Below are positions 54,431-64,000 of a stretch of 64,000 bases of DNA, piece after piece (position 1 is the stretch's first letter; the number at the start of each line of letters is the position of its first letter). The stretch is from NCBI GenBank assembly GCA_016748015.1, contig JAAOMT010000439.1:371170-435169 (forward strand). Reading direction: 5' to 3'. The DNA is from Geosiphon pyriformis. Taxonomy: Eukaryota; Glomeromycota; Glomeromycetes; Archaeosporales; Geosiphonaceae. The position numbers and the translations under genes were made by a program. The notes beneath the pieces were generated by a model. The model did not search any database. It saw nothing but the letters and a program-made list of their open reading frames with translations, and was not told the origin of the DNA.

Positions 54431-55592
54431 TTTTTTTTTTATTCATTTAACAAGTAAGACTCAAATACTGTCTAGTACAATACATTAATAAATTGATCTA
54501 AATTAAGTGTAAATCATGCATTTTCTATATATGACCAGTTACTTAAGCTGATCAAGACAATACTAAGCACTTATGTAAACAGAAACAGAGTTTCTAATAT
54601 CCAAAAAAAATAAATGAGATTTACAAAAACCAAAACCAATACCAAATGCCTTATTAATTCCTAGTAGTTTAATTCTATCAACAGAAAACATTAAAAACAG
54701 CCTAGAAACTGAACTCATAATTAACTCATTACATAATATCAGCTTATTTTTTTTCATAAAAGCACAATGTTTAGCATAGACCAATCAAATCTCCTTCCTA
54801 AAAGCAAAACAAAAGTCATACACAAAGTCTACAACCTTCTGATCTACAATCTTAGAACTTTTGAAAACAAATATAGTCTCCCAAAGCCAATCTTTAAAGA
54901 CAAAGCCTTTGCAAAAAGCTGTACAAACTGCAGCATTCAAAGCACAAAAAGACAATAACTGTAACATGTATAAAAAAAAAGGGAAAGACCAGAAAACATA
55001 TACCAAACAGCTGCATAAACATCTAACAATTGATAATGAAAAGAAACATTAACCACACAAGAAAAAACATGGTCAGAAATCTCAACATTGTTACAATACA
55101 AACATAACACATTAGAGTATTATTTGTTATATAGATATTTCTGAACTACAACTAGCAATCAATGATACAAAGCTTTTATAAAGTACATGCAAGTGCCAGT
55201 TGTAATCTTACTAATAAAACCAACAGCCATGTGTGAGTTGGAATGTCATACCAAGAATAAGCTAAGCCAATTAATATTTGAGAGCAAACTATTATTTAAT
55301 ATTTCAAACTCAGAACCAACTTTTCAGCATACACAATAAATAGACTGAAAGACATTATGAACAAAATATCTAGAATTACCAAAGACAAAACTACTCTTAA
55401 CCAAAACACAATGTTCCTTCAAATTGGGAAGAAGGCACCAAGGGAAAAGAAAAGTATTATTAACAAGTGTATTAATATATTTGTTATCAAAGACATCTAA
55501 ATAACTTTTAATTTTGTATCAGCTAATATTTAAATTTTTTTTTCTAATAATATTCAAGATGTACTGATGTTTAACCCAACACTAATTCTGAA
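54431..55592 (-). mobile_element. 5'-truncated LINE 2 (3' end only)
   Basis: The minus strand ends in a 3' UTR with TATTGTACTAGACAGTATTTGA and an A-run (54440-54431), matching the 3' UTR of LINE 1. Coding pieces match the ORF2 end: MVYAKHCAFMKKNKLI and FGIGFGFCKSHLFFLDIRNSVSV (54784-54563), and AVCTAFCKGFVFKDWLWE (about 54940-54885). Homology stops near 55592, in the RNase H at the equivalent of 53050 in LINE 1. Such 5' truncation is typical of target-primed reverse transcription. Confidence 0.85.
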
Positions 55593-55942
55593 ACATATAA
55601 TTTTAAATAAAAATTAAATAAATTTTTTTTTATTGTTTTTAAAAATATTGTTTTTGATAATATTTAAAAAACTTTTACAAATTATTAAATATTTTTTAGA
55701 TAAATAATTTTTATTTTAATGTTTAATAAAATTATAAAAATTAAATTAAATTAAATTATATTATATTTAATTTTTATATAATTTAAAATTGATTACTAAA
55801 AATAATATTTAGTTTTTTGTATAAAATTTGTATTTTAAGTTTTTTTAAATATTATTATTCAAATTAAATTTGTTAAATTATATGTATTTTTGAATACTGT
55901 TTTGGTTTGTTAATTAATTTTTAAAAAAACTGTATTATAATT
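55593..55942. other. A+T-rich spacer
   Basis: Low-complexity A+T-rich sequence; no feature seen. Confidence 0.7.
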
Positions 55943-56127
55943 CTTTTTTTTATTTTTTTTATTATATTTAATGAGTGAAATCCAAATACTACTTAGTATA
56001 ATATATTAAATTAAGTAATTTAAACTAGATATAAATTATACATTTAACTATATATAATTAGATACTTAAACTAATACTATGTATCTATATTTCTAATATT
56101 TAAAAAAAATAAACATAATTTGTGCAT
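55943..56127 (-). mobile_element. LINE 3' stub
   Basis: About 185 bp align, reversed, with the LINE 3' end: a T-run, TTTAATGAGTG, CCAAATACTACTTAGTATAATATA, then decayed versions of the last ORF2 codons up to TTCTAATATTTAAAA. It is a very short 5'-truncated insertion placed head to tail with LINE 3. Confidence 0.7.
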
Positions 56128-56260
56128 ATTTTTTTATTAACATTTAATAAGTGTAGTCTAATCACTATCTAGTATATAAAGTCAAAACTATGAATTCTAG
56201 CTAGATGCAATTCATATATTTATCATATGTGACCAGTCACTTAGACCAATCAAAGCAACA

Positions 56261-59200
56261 CTAAGTCTTTATATAAACAGTAGCTCTATTACCTAAGCCA
56301 AAAAAAAACAGATAAGGTTTATGAAAACCAAAACTAATTCCAAATGAATCATCAATACCAATTAACCTAACCACATCATTTAATAGAACTGGCAATAAAC
56401 CAATAGATACCACAGGCATCATCTTTAAATTACCAACTAAATTATCCCTTTCTATATTTACCCTAAACCTAAACCTAAAACCCCACAATTCAGAACAGTA
56501 CAAAACATCCAAATCATACACAAAATCAACCAAGATCTGAGTAGCCTCTTTATGATTATTAAAAATTTGCATTATCTCCTCAAACCACTCTGCAAGCACA
56601 AAGTCTTTACAGAAAAGAGCATACAAACTGACATCAGATAAACATGAGAGAAGAGATTCCACAACTACAGAAGAGACAAGAAAATAAAAACCAGCCAGAG
56701 ATTTCCAACAAGAAATACACTTAAACAAAATCACTTTGTGAAAGTCAGACTCTTTGCAGCATGTAAACACATGGTCAGAAAACTCAACCTTACTATAATG
56801 CAAACATAAAACACCAGAATAATGTTTGTTATAAAGCCTTTTCCTAATAACAATAGGCAGCTTTCCATAGACAGTTTTCATAAAATAAGTACACAAGCCA
56901 GCAGAAGCTTTACTCATAGACCCTACAACATATGCAAATCAGGATGCCAAACAGCTGCAGTATGGACTCAATCAATATTATAAACTGAAAAACCACCTAA
57001 AACTCTAGAACCAGAACCAATTTCTTAACACACCCAATTTACCAACCTAAAAATGTCCTAAACAAAATAACAAACATTACCAGAAACCAGCAGACCATTA
57101 GCCACAATAAAGCATTCATATGCATTAGTTGGCAACAGCAAAGATGAGTAAGCAGCTTCCCTTGCTAAAGCATTTGTGCAGACATTATCCAAAACCCCTA
57201 AGTGGACTTTGATCTTTGACCAGACCACAGAAATGTTTTTATTAACAATCAAATTTGCAATATGTTTTCTCTTCATTCAATAACAATTATAAAAATCAGG
57301 ACCAGACAACCTCAATTCTAAGACATATGCATTCAAAGCAGTCTGACTGTTCAAACATATTACCACTGAACAAAAAAAAAGCACACATTCCAGAGCCAAA
57401 GCAACAGTCTGTAATTCAGTCATTATAGAAGACAAACACTTAACTACTCGAATTCCAATACCCAAATCAATCTTAAGAAAAAATGCAGCAGCACTTCCAA
57501 CCACATCAACAGAACCAAGCCCTTTTAAAGAACCATCCATATATACAGTAAAAATGTTTAACCAGATTTTAAGAAAGCCATCTTTAATATCAAAAAACTG
57601 ACCAAATAACAAAATACTATTAACATCTAACACAGAATTTTTGTTAGAAAATACAGATGTAAGTACAGCATCATGCAAAAATTTTGACACTATGACAAAC
57701 CAAAAGAGCATAAGTCTCTTAGGGTTCAATCACTTCTAACATCAGAATGTCTTCCAATCCAAAATTTTGCCATGTTTGTCTAAAAGTTTGTCACAGAAAG
57801 TTACACCAAAACTCTTTAAAGAACTAACACAATTATAATACAATAATGGCCTTAAGACTTTTAAAACAGAAAACCTGTCAAGACAATAAAAAGCACAAGG
57901 CAGATTATTAGTCATAAAAAGACCATTGTCTAAAAAAACATGCACAATTACAGCCAAAAAATTGTTTGAAGGACTAATACACAACCACACAGGATATTGT
58001 AAAGAGTTTAGAGGAGCCCAGTCCAAAATTTGCAAATTCAGAAATCTGTGCTCAAAAAACCAACTGAGAATCTCAAAAGCATTAGCAAAAATAACAACTG
58101 ATACTGACTTCCCTTCAGCCTAAATCTGTTCAAATTTTTTTAGATTATACAACACAGGATGATACAGCACTTTGCTTAAAAAATCACATGGCAGCCCAGC
58201 TTTAGACTTAAAATTTTTTCTAACCAAAGCATCCCAATGCCAGCAAACAGCAAAAGAGATAAAACTAAACTGAATACAGTAGCCAACAATAGACTACAGA
58301 ACTGCCAAGACCAAATACAAAAACTGTTTATTTAAAATTGTCTTTCTTAACACCATATTGGAAAAAAACTTAACATCAGACTAAGTCTTAGCCAAACTGG
58401 GTTTGGACAAATCATCTGTAGACAAAAAAATATTTAAGTATTTGTAAGATACACCACACTTAGCAATTGAAATAGTGGACTCACTAATCCTGAAAGCAGC
58501 ATTTTTAACTCTCCTATTAATAAAAATGGCAACCATTTTGTCATTGTTGATTGAAATATTATTAATCAAAAAAAACTTACTGACAATATTTAATATAAAC
58601 TGTATAGTAAATTGGCTATTTCTAATTCAAATAATATCATCCACAAAAGTCCCAGCTGTAAAAAAAGAGGTCATGCCACTCATGTTATTAATCCTTTTTA
58701 TTTTAGCCACAAACTTGGTATCAAACTGGTAACCACACACACTTTTCTGTTTTTTGACTTTGCACAAAAGAAGGTCATAAAAAATTTGCCAAAGAAGAAG
58801 GGAAAACACTTTACCCTAATTAAGACTATCAAAAACCCAATATTCATTTGAAAGACCAAAATCTGTCATGACTTTGTTTGATTTATTCTCATGAATCCCA
58901 CCAAAAAACTCAATGAATCTCTTACATATTTTGATACACTACAAACTAGCTTTCAAATAATGTCACCCAATTAAATCATATGCCTTGTGCATATTCTGCA
59001 AAACCAACCAAATCTCCCTGCCCTTTTCCAAAGCATCTTCAACTACTAAACTGACTGCAAAAATAGGAAACTGCATTAAAGTATCCTTCAAAACTAAGAA
59101 GTTATCTCTATGGAGAATGCTGAATTTACAGCAGACAGAAGAGATCCAATCTGAAAGAATTTTAAAAAAAACCTTACCTAAACTTGAACAAGCAACTAAA

Positions 59201-60330
59201 AATGTCTATACTGCTGGTGTTATTATTTAATATGTTCTGAACTTTAAGAGCTTTAACTTTATTAGCAATTAACCAAGCATTAATCAGCAAGATAGTTCTA
59301 AAGAAGTCATCAGATTGAAAAAATTTAATTACTTTGGCAACCAGCAGTTCCAACTTAAAAAACTTAAAAGAATGTTTGTTGAAAAAACAATTGACATCAC
59401 AAAATTAATGTTTAGAAAAAACCTCATCAGCCAAATTCACCATTATCTTCTCCAACAAATTTCACATAGTCTTAAGATTCCCATCAGTATTTGCAAATAA
59501 AAACTTACTTAATACAGAAGAGAACTTGACAGAAACACACTCTTTAAAATGAGTTCATTTGGGGACATCTGTATTAGCAATCTTAAACTTTCAACAATCT
59601 CTGTTAACTTGTTTGTACAAACTATTTAAACAAAAATCTAAAAGTCCATCCAAACCAACTGACACCATAACAGCCTTGTGATTAGTATCAAAAAAATCAG
59701 AAACAGAAGCAACCTCATGACTAGTAATTGCTAATAATAGATACTTACTAACAAAAATGTAGTTAATAACTTTTTTGACTCCTTTCAAATTGCTTTATGT
59801 TGAAGTCTTGGCCAATTAATGATCTCTAAATGCATTAACCAACCTTAGATCTAAACAAAATTGAAAACTTGCACTCTTCTTAGAACTATTCTCATTAAAA
59901 TCTTCACCCAAGACCACAAAAGTATTAGTATTAACTGTTTTTGCAATAAAAAAATTAATCTCAAATGTCTGACCAAACTTAGTTTTAGTAGAAGCACTAG
60001 CATACAAGCCTAAAACTATGACTAAAAGCTTGCTCTTAAAAAGAAGTTGAACAGAAATAACATGACCAGGCACCTCCTCAATCTTGAAGATATGTTGAGC
60101 TAAGGAATTGTTCATAATAATTGTCACTTCAACACCAAGAAAACCCTTATTCAAACCAGATGTAAACATCTATATATCATCAAATTTGTTCATAATCCAA
60201 GGCCTAATATTAGATCTCAATTTCATTTCTGTGATTATAGAAATCATATTACCAAAGTCTATGTACTACCACACAATATTATCTTGCTTAGCTGGCACAT
60301 TGATGCCACAAACATTGCATGTAGCAATTT
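56261..60330 (-). pseudogene. LINE 3 ORF2
   Basis: Endonuclease: KIATCNV at about 60330, FTSGLNKGFLGVEVTIIMN, VVLGEDFNENSSKK (DFN) and VINYIFVSKYLLL with FFDTNHKAVMV (59600-60170). Reverse transcriptase: SLLLWQIFYDLLLCKVKKQ and TFVDDII (58810-58627), then ISINNDKMVAIFINRR. RNase H: VYMDGSLKGLGSVD, TELQTVALALE with the catalytic Glu present, CLNSQTALN with Asp changed to Asn (57560-57320), and KVHLGVLDNVCTNALA (about 57195). C-terminal Cys segment: VLCLHYSKVEFSDHVFTCCKES (about 56810). The final 218-residue stretch (56917-56261) is open. Confidence 0.88.
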
Positions 60331-60366
60331 TCTATATCAAATTATTTATAAGAAAAAAGAAGATAC

Positions 60367-62224
60367 TTAAGAATCCAACTCAGCACACAACTGATCTAAC
60401 TTCACCAATATTGAACTAACAAAGGCATCAAAAGCCATTAACTTAGATTCTAAAAAGCCTACCTTAGTAGTTAACACTTTTAAACTACTTAGACCAAGAA
60501 CTGAAACATCAAAAACAATGAAGAAAGGAGACAGAAACACTAGCTTGAGGTCATTCAAAATCATTGTTAAACCCAAATCTGAATTGGCAGTCATTGAGGT
60601 AGTCAAAACTGGGAAAGAAAAAAGAAAAGCCTAAAACATCAATTCCAAATTGCTGAGCTTAAGCATAATGCCGGAAACTTGATCGATTAGAAGTTTCAAA
60701 AAACATTTCACGGAAGCCAAATAAGCACTTAAAAAGGAGATATTAGCAAAAGTGGAAGGAAGAATACCACCTGAACTTAAGACACCAAGAGGAGGGGAAC
60801 TAAGACTAGATTCAAAGTAAGTACCACCAGAAAAATCAGCAAGCAAGACCACTTGGGCCTAAGATTTGCCACTGAAGACAATAGAACAAGAGATTAGAAC
60901 ATTTTTTTTCTTATACAACTTGGTGAACTGAAAGCAAACATTCTTAAAAGCAATCTTTTTATATAATTTCTTTGATGATGGCAGCACAGAAACATTTGAT
61001 ACATCACATTCAAAAGCTGAATGTCTAAAATGCTCATATTTCTCACAATAAACCAAATCCATCTTAGCTCATAAGAGTTTTACTCCATCAAAGATAGGCT
61101 CTGTGCAAAAGGCAGATTCCAGATTATCATTAAAGTCAAAACCAATCACAGCATAATGAATCTTATTACCAGTTTCCATAAATCTATTTATAATGCAAGT
61201 TTTCTCACCAGCTTCTTCCAAAAGAGTTTCAAGATCATGTGCTGTTGTACCTACTGGCAAAGTAAACAAAAGTGCTCTAAACTAATCTCTAGATGCCCAA
61301 ATCTCATAATCTCTCACAGCTTTGACTACACACACAAAATTTTTTCCAATTAAGAATGACCATTTTGAGGCCAACAGATTAGCTTGATCTAATTCAACAA
61401 ACTCCACCACAGTTTTTTGCCACATTCCAATCAATTGAATTTTGATTAACTTAATTTCTTCAAATTCGGATACTGTGGTAATGATCATATCTTTAGACAT
61501 ATTCATGGGAATTTTTTTAATAATTACAGCCTGATCTAATCTTATTTCTTGTCTTTTAAGATTGCTGTTTACATTGATTCCTTTTTCTTTGGCCAATGAT
61601 ATGACTATTTCCATGCTTTTTTTGAAGTAAAGATAGAATGGATGATCTCTTTAAATTTTGAGAGAATAGTGGCTCCTCCAAAACCATTGACTAATGAAAA
61701 TAATTTTCTGATAATTTGGGTTTTAGCTATGGCAAATTGCTTTCTATTGCCAAAAGATTAATATCCAAAGTAAATGATTTTTTGACTGGCATTTTAATTG
61801 AAGACTTGATGATTTTTGGGTTGACCTACTTTTTGTCTAAAGAGATGGGCAAACAAGGAAGAAAAACAACTTTATTATTAACCATATCAAAATTGGAAAG
61901 CCCAAATAGGGAACCAAAGACAGTACCAGTATCAACACACTTTACCTTGGAAGTAGTAGCAGCTGAACCTAAAAAAAATTCATTATTTATACCAAACATG
62001 TTAATATTTTTATCATCACCAGACAGACTATCTACATTAAAATACATACTATTACCAGTCCCGAATTTATTCAAGGAGATATCTTTTTTATTACTAATGT
62101 GTTTAATATTGCTAAGAATAACTTTCTTTTTTTGGAAGAAGAAACTACTAACAGGACCATGAAAATCATCTTTGGGCACTTTTTTTTTAAATATAACACT
62201 ACTTGTAACAGTTTTCAAGTTCAC
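60367..62224 (-). pseudogene. LINE 3 ORF1
   Basis: From ATG 62224 the frame begins MNLKTVTSSVIFKKK and reads 132 codons to a stop. The next pieces hold an RRM-like unit (AVIIKKIPMNMS, EFEEIKLIKIQLIGMWQKTVVEF, about 61530-61390), a second unit (LLFTLPVGTTAHDLETLL ... YAVIGFDF), and a degenerate knuckle YCEKYEHFRHSAFEC (about 61045-61000) where the second Cys is Tyr. Ser/Pro-rich and hydrophobic heptad-like sequence follows to LDQLCAELDS and a stop at 60367. The order matches LINE 1 ORF1, but the first 130 residues differ. Confidence 0.78.
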
Positions 62225-62240
62225 AAAAAATGGATTATTA

Positions 62241-63720
62241 GTTAAAAAAATAATACTATAAACTAATAAGAAAAAATAAAAAAACTTTTTTTTCAGAAAT
62301 GTACTTTTTGGGGTTTTTTTTGGAATGTAAGAGAAAAAAAAGTTTTATATCTGCATATTAAAACTAATTTTTTTTAAATTAATAAAAAATTATAATTAGT
62401 AAAAAACTTTTAATTATTAGTATTGTTTTAAGTACTAAAATATTAATTATTTAATTTTTAAATACAAATTTTTTTTAAGTTTATAATTGGTTTTAAAAAT
62501 TTTAAAAATTATTTTATTAGTGTAAAATTTTATGTAAAAACTGTAATTTTTTTAATTTTTTTTCTGTTGTTATTATTAATTTTGTAATTAACTTTGTTAA
62601 TTAGATTTATTATTGAACTTATTAATTCTTTAATTATTTTGGTTATATTTAATAAATATTTTTTATATATTATTATTTATTTAAACAAAATATTATAACT
62701 TTAATAATTTTTTATAATATTAATTTTTAAAAAACTTTAATTAATTTAATTACATATTTTATTTTATTTTTTATTAATATTTAATGAGTAAGGCCCAAAT
62801 ATTTTATTTATAAATGTTTTTTTATAATAAATAAAAATATTAAAACTTTTTTATAATAAATATTTTAAATATAATAATTGCTTATTATTATATTTAATAT
62901 AATTTATATTATTTAATTTTAATTAATAATATTTGGTAGTTGCTTTTTGTTTTTTTAATAAACTTATAATTTATTGTAAAATTAATTTTTATAATATGTT
63001 TTTATTTTTTATTAAGCTATTATAATATTAAATTATTTTGTTATAATAGTTAAATTATTATTGTACTTTTTTTAACTTTTTTGAATTAATAATAAACTTT
63101 AAAAAAAAAATACCAATTAATTTTTACAAAAACCAATATTATTTTAATTATTTAATAACCAAAAAAAAAGCAAAAAAGCAAAAAATTTAAAAATATATAA
63201 ATTAAAATTAATAAATTAATAATAATTATTAAAATTAGTAATAATTAAAAATTAACAAAAAGTACATAATTAATTTAAAAAGTATTAAAATAATTTATAT
63301 ATTTTAAATTCAAAAATAATATAATTATAAGACTTTATTATTTTAATAAAATACTTGTATAATATTAAAATTAAGTAATTAACAATATTATAATAACATT
63401 ATACCAAATTATATAACTAATTAATAATTAATAAGTTAAATAATTTACTATACAAAATAAATATAAATACAAATACAAACTAATTTTTAATTTAAAAACA
63501 ACAAAATTATTAAAAAAAGTTTTTTTGTTTTAATTTTTTTTTATTTGTTATTTTGTTTTATTTTAGTTTTTGTTAATAAACTGCGTAATTTTAAAAAAAT
63601 TTAAATTATTTGTTAACATTAAACATTGATTTAATAACTTAGTTATTTAAAAGCTTTTAAATTATATAATAATTAAAAATCTTTAATTATTATTTTTTAT
63701 TACTTGGTTAGTTCAATTAT
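62241..63720. other. A+T-rich block with a possible LINE 3' stub
   Basis: Nearly pure A+T over about 1.5 kb. The only recognisable item is TTTAATGAGTAAGGCCCAAATA at about 62780-62801, which matches the reversed LINE 3' UTR end and suggests a tiny LINE stub (minus). No coding signal. Confidence 0.6.
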
Positions 63721-64000
63721 CAACTATTTAAGCTTTAATCAATACTAAACCCATAAAAATCTAAAAAGCAACAACTCTTTTTACTTACTATATGAACAAT
63801 GCAAATCAACTACCACTTAATCCAATTATTATTGGCCACTTAAGTCACCAGTTAACAAACCACACTATCAAGTTCATTCCATAAATCATGTAATCTTATC
63901 TTTGTTATACATTTATTTTAAATATATTATCTGCTGACAGCTACATTTGGCATTACCACGGGGAATTCACTATCGAGGATTCGGATTTTCGTCCCTAAAG
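63721..64000. other. Unidentified edge with less extreme composition
   Basis: Base composition shifts at about 63720 and again after 63950, where CACGGGGAATTC, ATCGAGGATTCGG and TTCGTCC bring in G+C and several CpGs. No long frame exists; on the minus strand a short frame with RILDSEF and VVMPNVAVSR is open to the window edge. It could be the edge of a dispersed repeat or an exon of a gene further right. I cannot decide. Confidence 0.3.

Larger units (their letters stand above)
56128..62240 (-). mobile_element. Full-length, decayed LINE 3 (minus strand)
   Basis: About 6.1 kb with the same plan as LINE 1 but a different ORF1 subfamily. ORF1 spans 62224-60367 and ORF2 about 60330-56261, followed by a 3' UTR and A-run (about 56135-56128). 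RT has FVDDII at about 58644-58627, and RNase H has VYMDGSLKGLGS, LQTVALALE and LNSQTALNA. Numerous stops. It is in the same orientation as LINE 2 and the stub. Confidence 0.9.

Noticed and set aside
56461-56484. Telomere-like CCCTAAACCTAAACCTAAA
   Set aside because: Only about three units, inside the LINE 3 ORF2 frame, where they encode part of the conserved C-terminal region (FRFRF). Not a telomere.
1-64000. tRNA or rRNA genes
   Set aside because: No stretch with a recognisable T-loop plus anticodon arm, and no conserved rRNA sequence was seen; a covariance-model scan would settle it.

Overview
The window reads as nuclear DNA of an arbuscular mycorrhizal fungus (Glomeromycotina, most likely Rhizophagus or a close relative). 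The grounds are extreme A+T richness, one intron-rich fungal gene on a short island of higher GC and CpG, and saturation with old transposable elements whose LTR-retrotransposon and LINE proteins resemble, as far as I recall, families common in Rhizophagus and Gigaspora assemblies. The species call is inference; the element and gene calls rest on motifs visible in the sequence.

Layout. 1-1153: 3' end and 3' LTR of a plus-strand LTR element inserted in the next one. 1154-8186: Ty3/gypsy copy A (minus), cut in its RNase H. 8187-8515: spacer with a possible LINE ORF1 scrap. 8516-20494: gypsy copy B (minus, about 12 kb) with both LTRs, a nested pair of solo LTRs (13354-15238 holding 14200-15082) and an assembly gap (16627-16688). 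20495-23855: remnant of an older, different gypsy element E (minus). 23856-40025: gypsy copy C (minus), carrying a Tc1-like transposon (25173-26463), a solo LTR (32767-33729) and, inside its 5' LTR, the internally deleted plus-strand element D (35282-39372). 40026-42345: 5'-truncated LINE. 42716-45642: the only recognisable host gene, condensin complex subunit 2 (kleisin, BRN1/CAP-H), minus strand, nine exons by my reconstruction, with an ACGCGT box upstream. 45790-47440: almost pure A+T. 47441-54165: full-length but stop-ridden LINE (plus). 54431-62240: truncated LINE, a LINE 3' stub and another full-length decayed LINE (all minus), separated by A+T blocks. 62241-63720: A+T block. 63721-64000: a less A+T-rich edge that I cannot identify.

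The most interesting system is the gypsy family of copies A, B and C. Reading 5' to 3' it encodes gag with a CCHC knuckle, an aspartic protease, a cysteine-rich putative zinc module, a dUTPase domain with all five motifs, reverse transcriptase, RNase H, integrase and an extra C-terminal region of unknown function. The dUTPase would keep uracil out of the cDNA. Element D has lost everything between gag and the end of integrase and looks like a non-autonomous passenger.

No element copy here appears functional. Decay is dominated by transitions: in the first 89 aligned positions of D's two LTRs I count 9 differences and all are transitions. Condensin keeps intact exons and many CpGs, so it stands out as the selected gene between repeat blocks. 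Insertions of this LTR superfamily share TGTTA...TAACA ends and 4-bp target duplications, which makes the nesting order readable.
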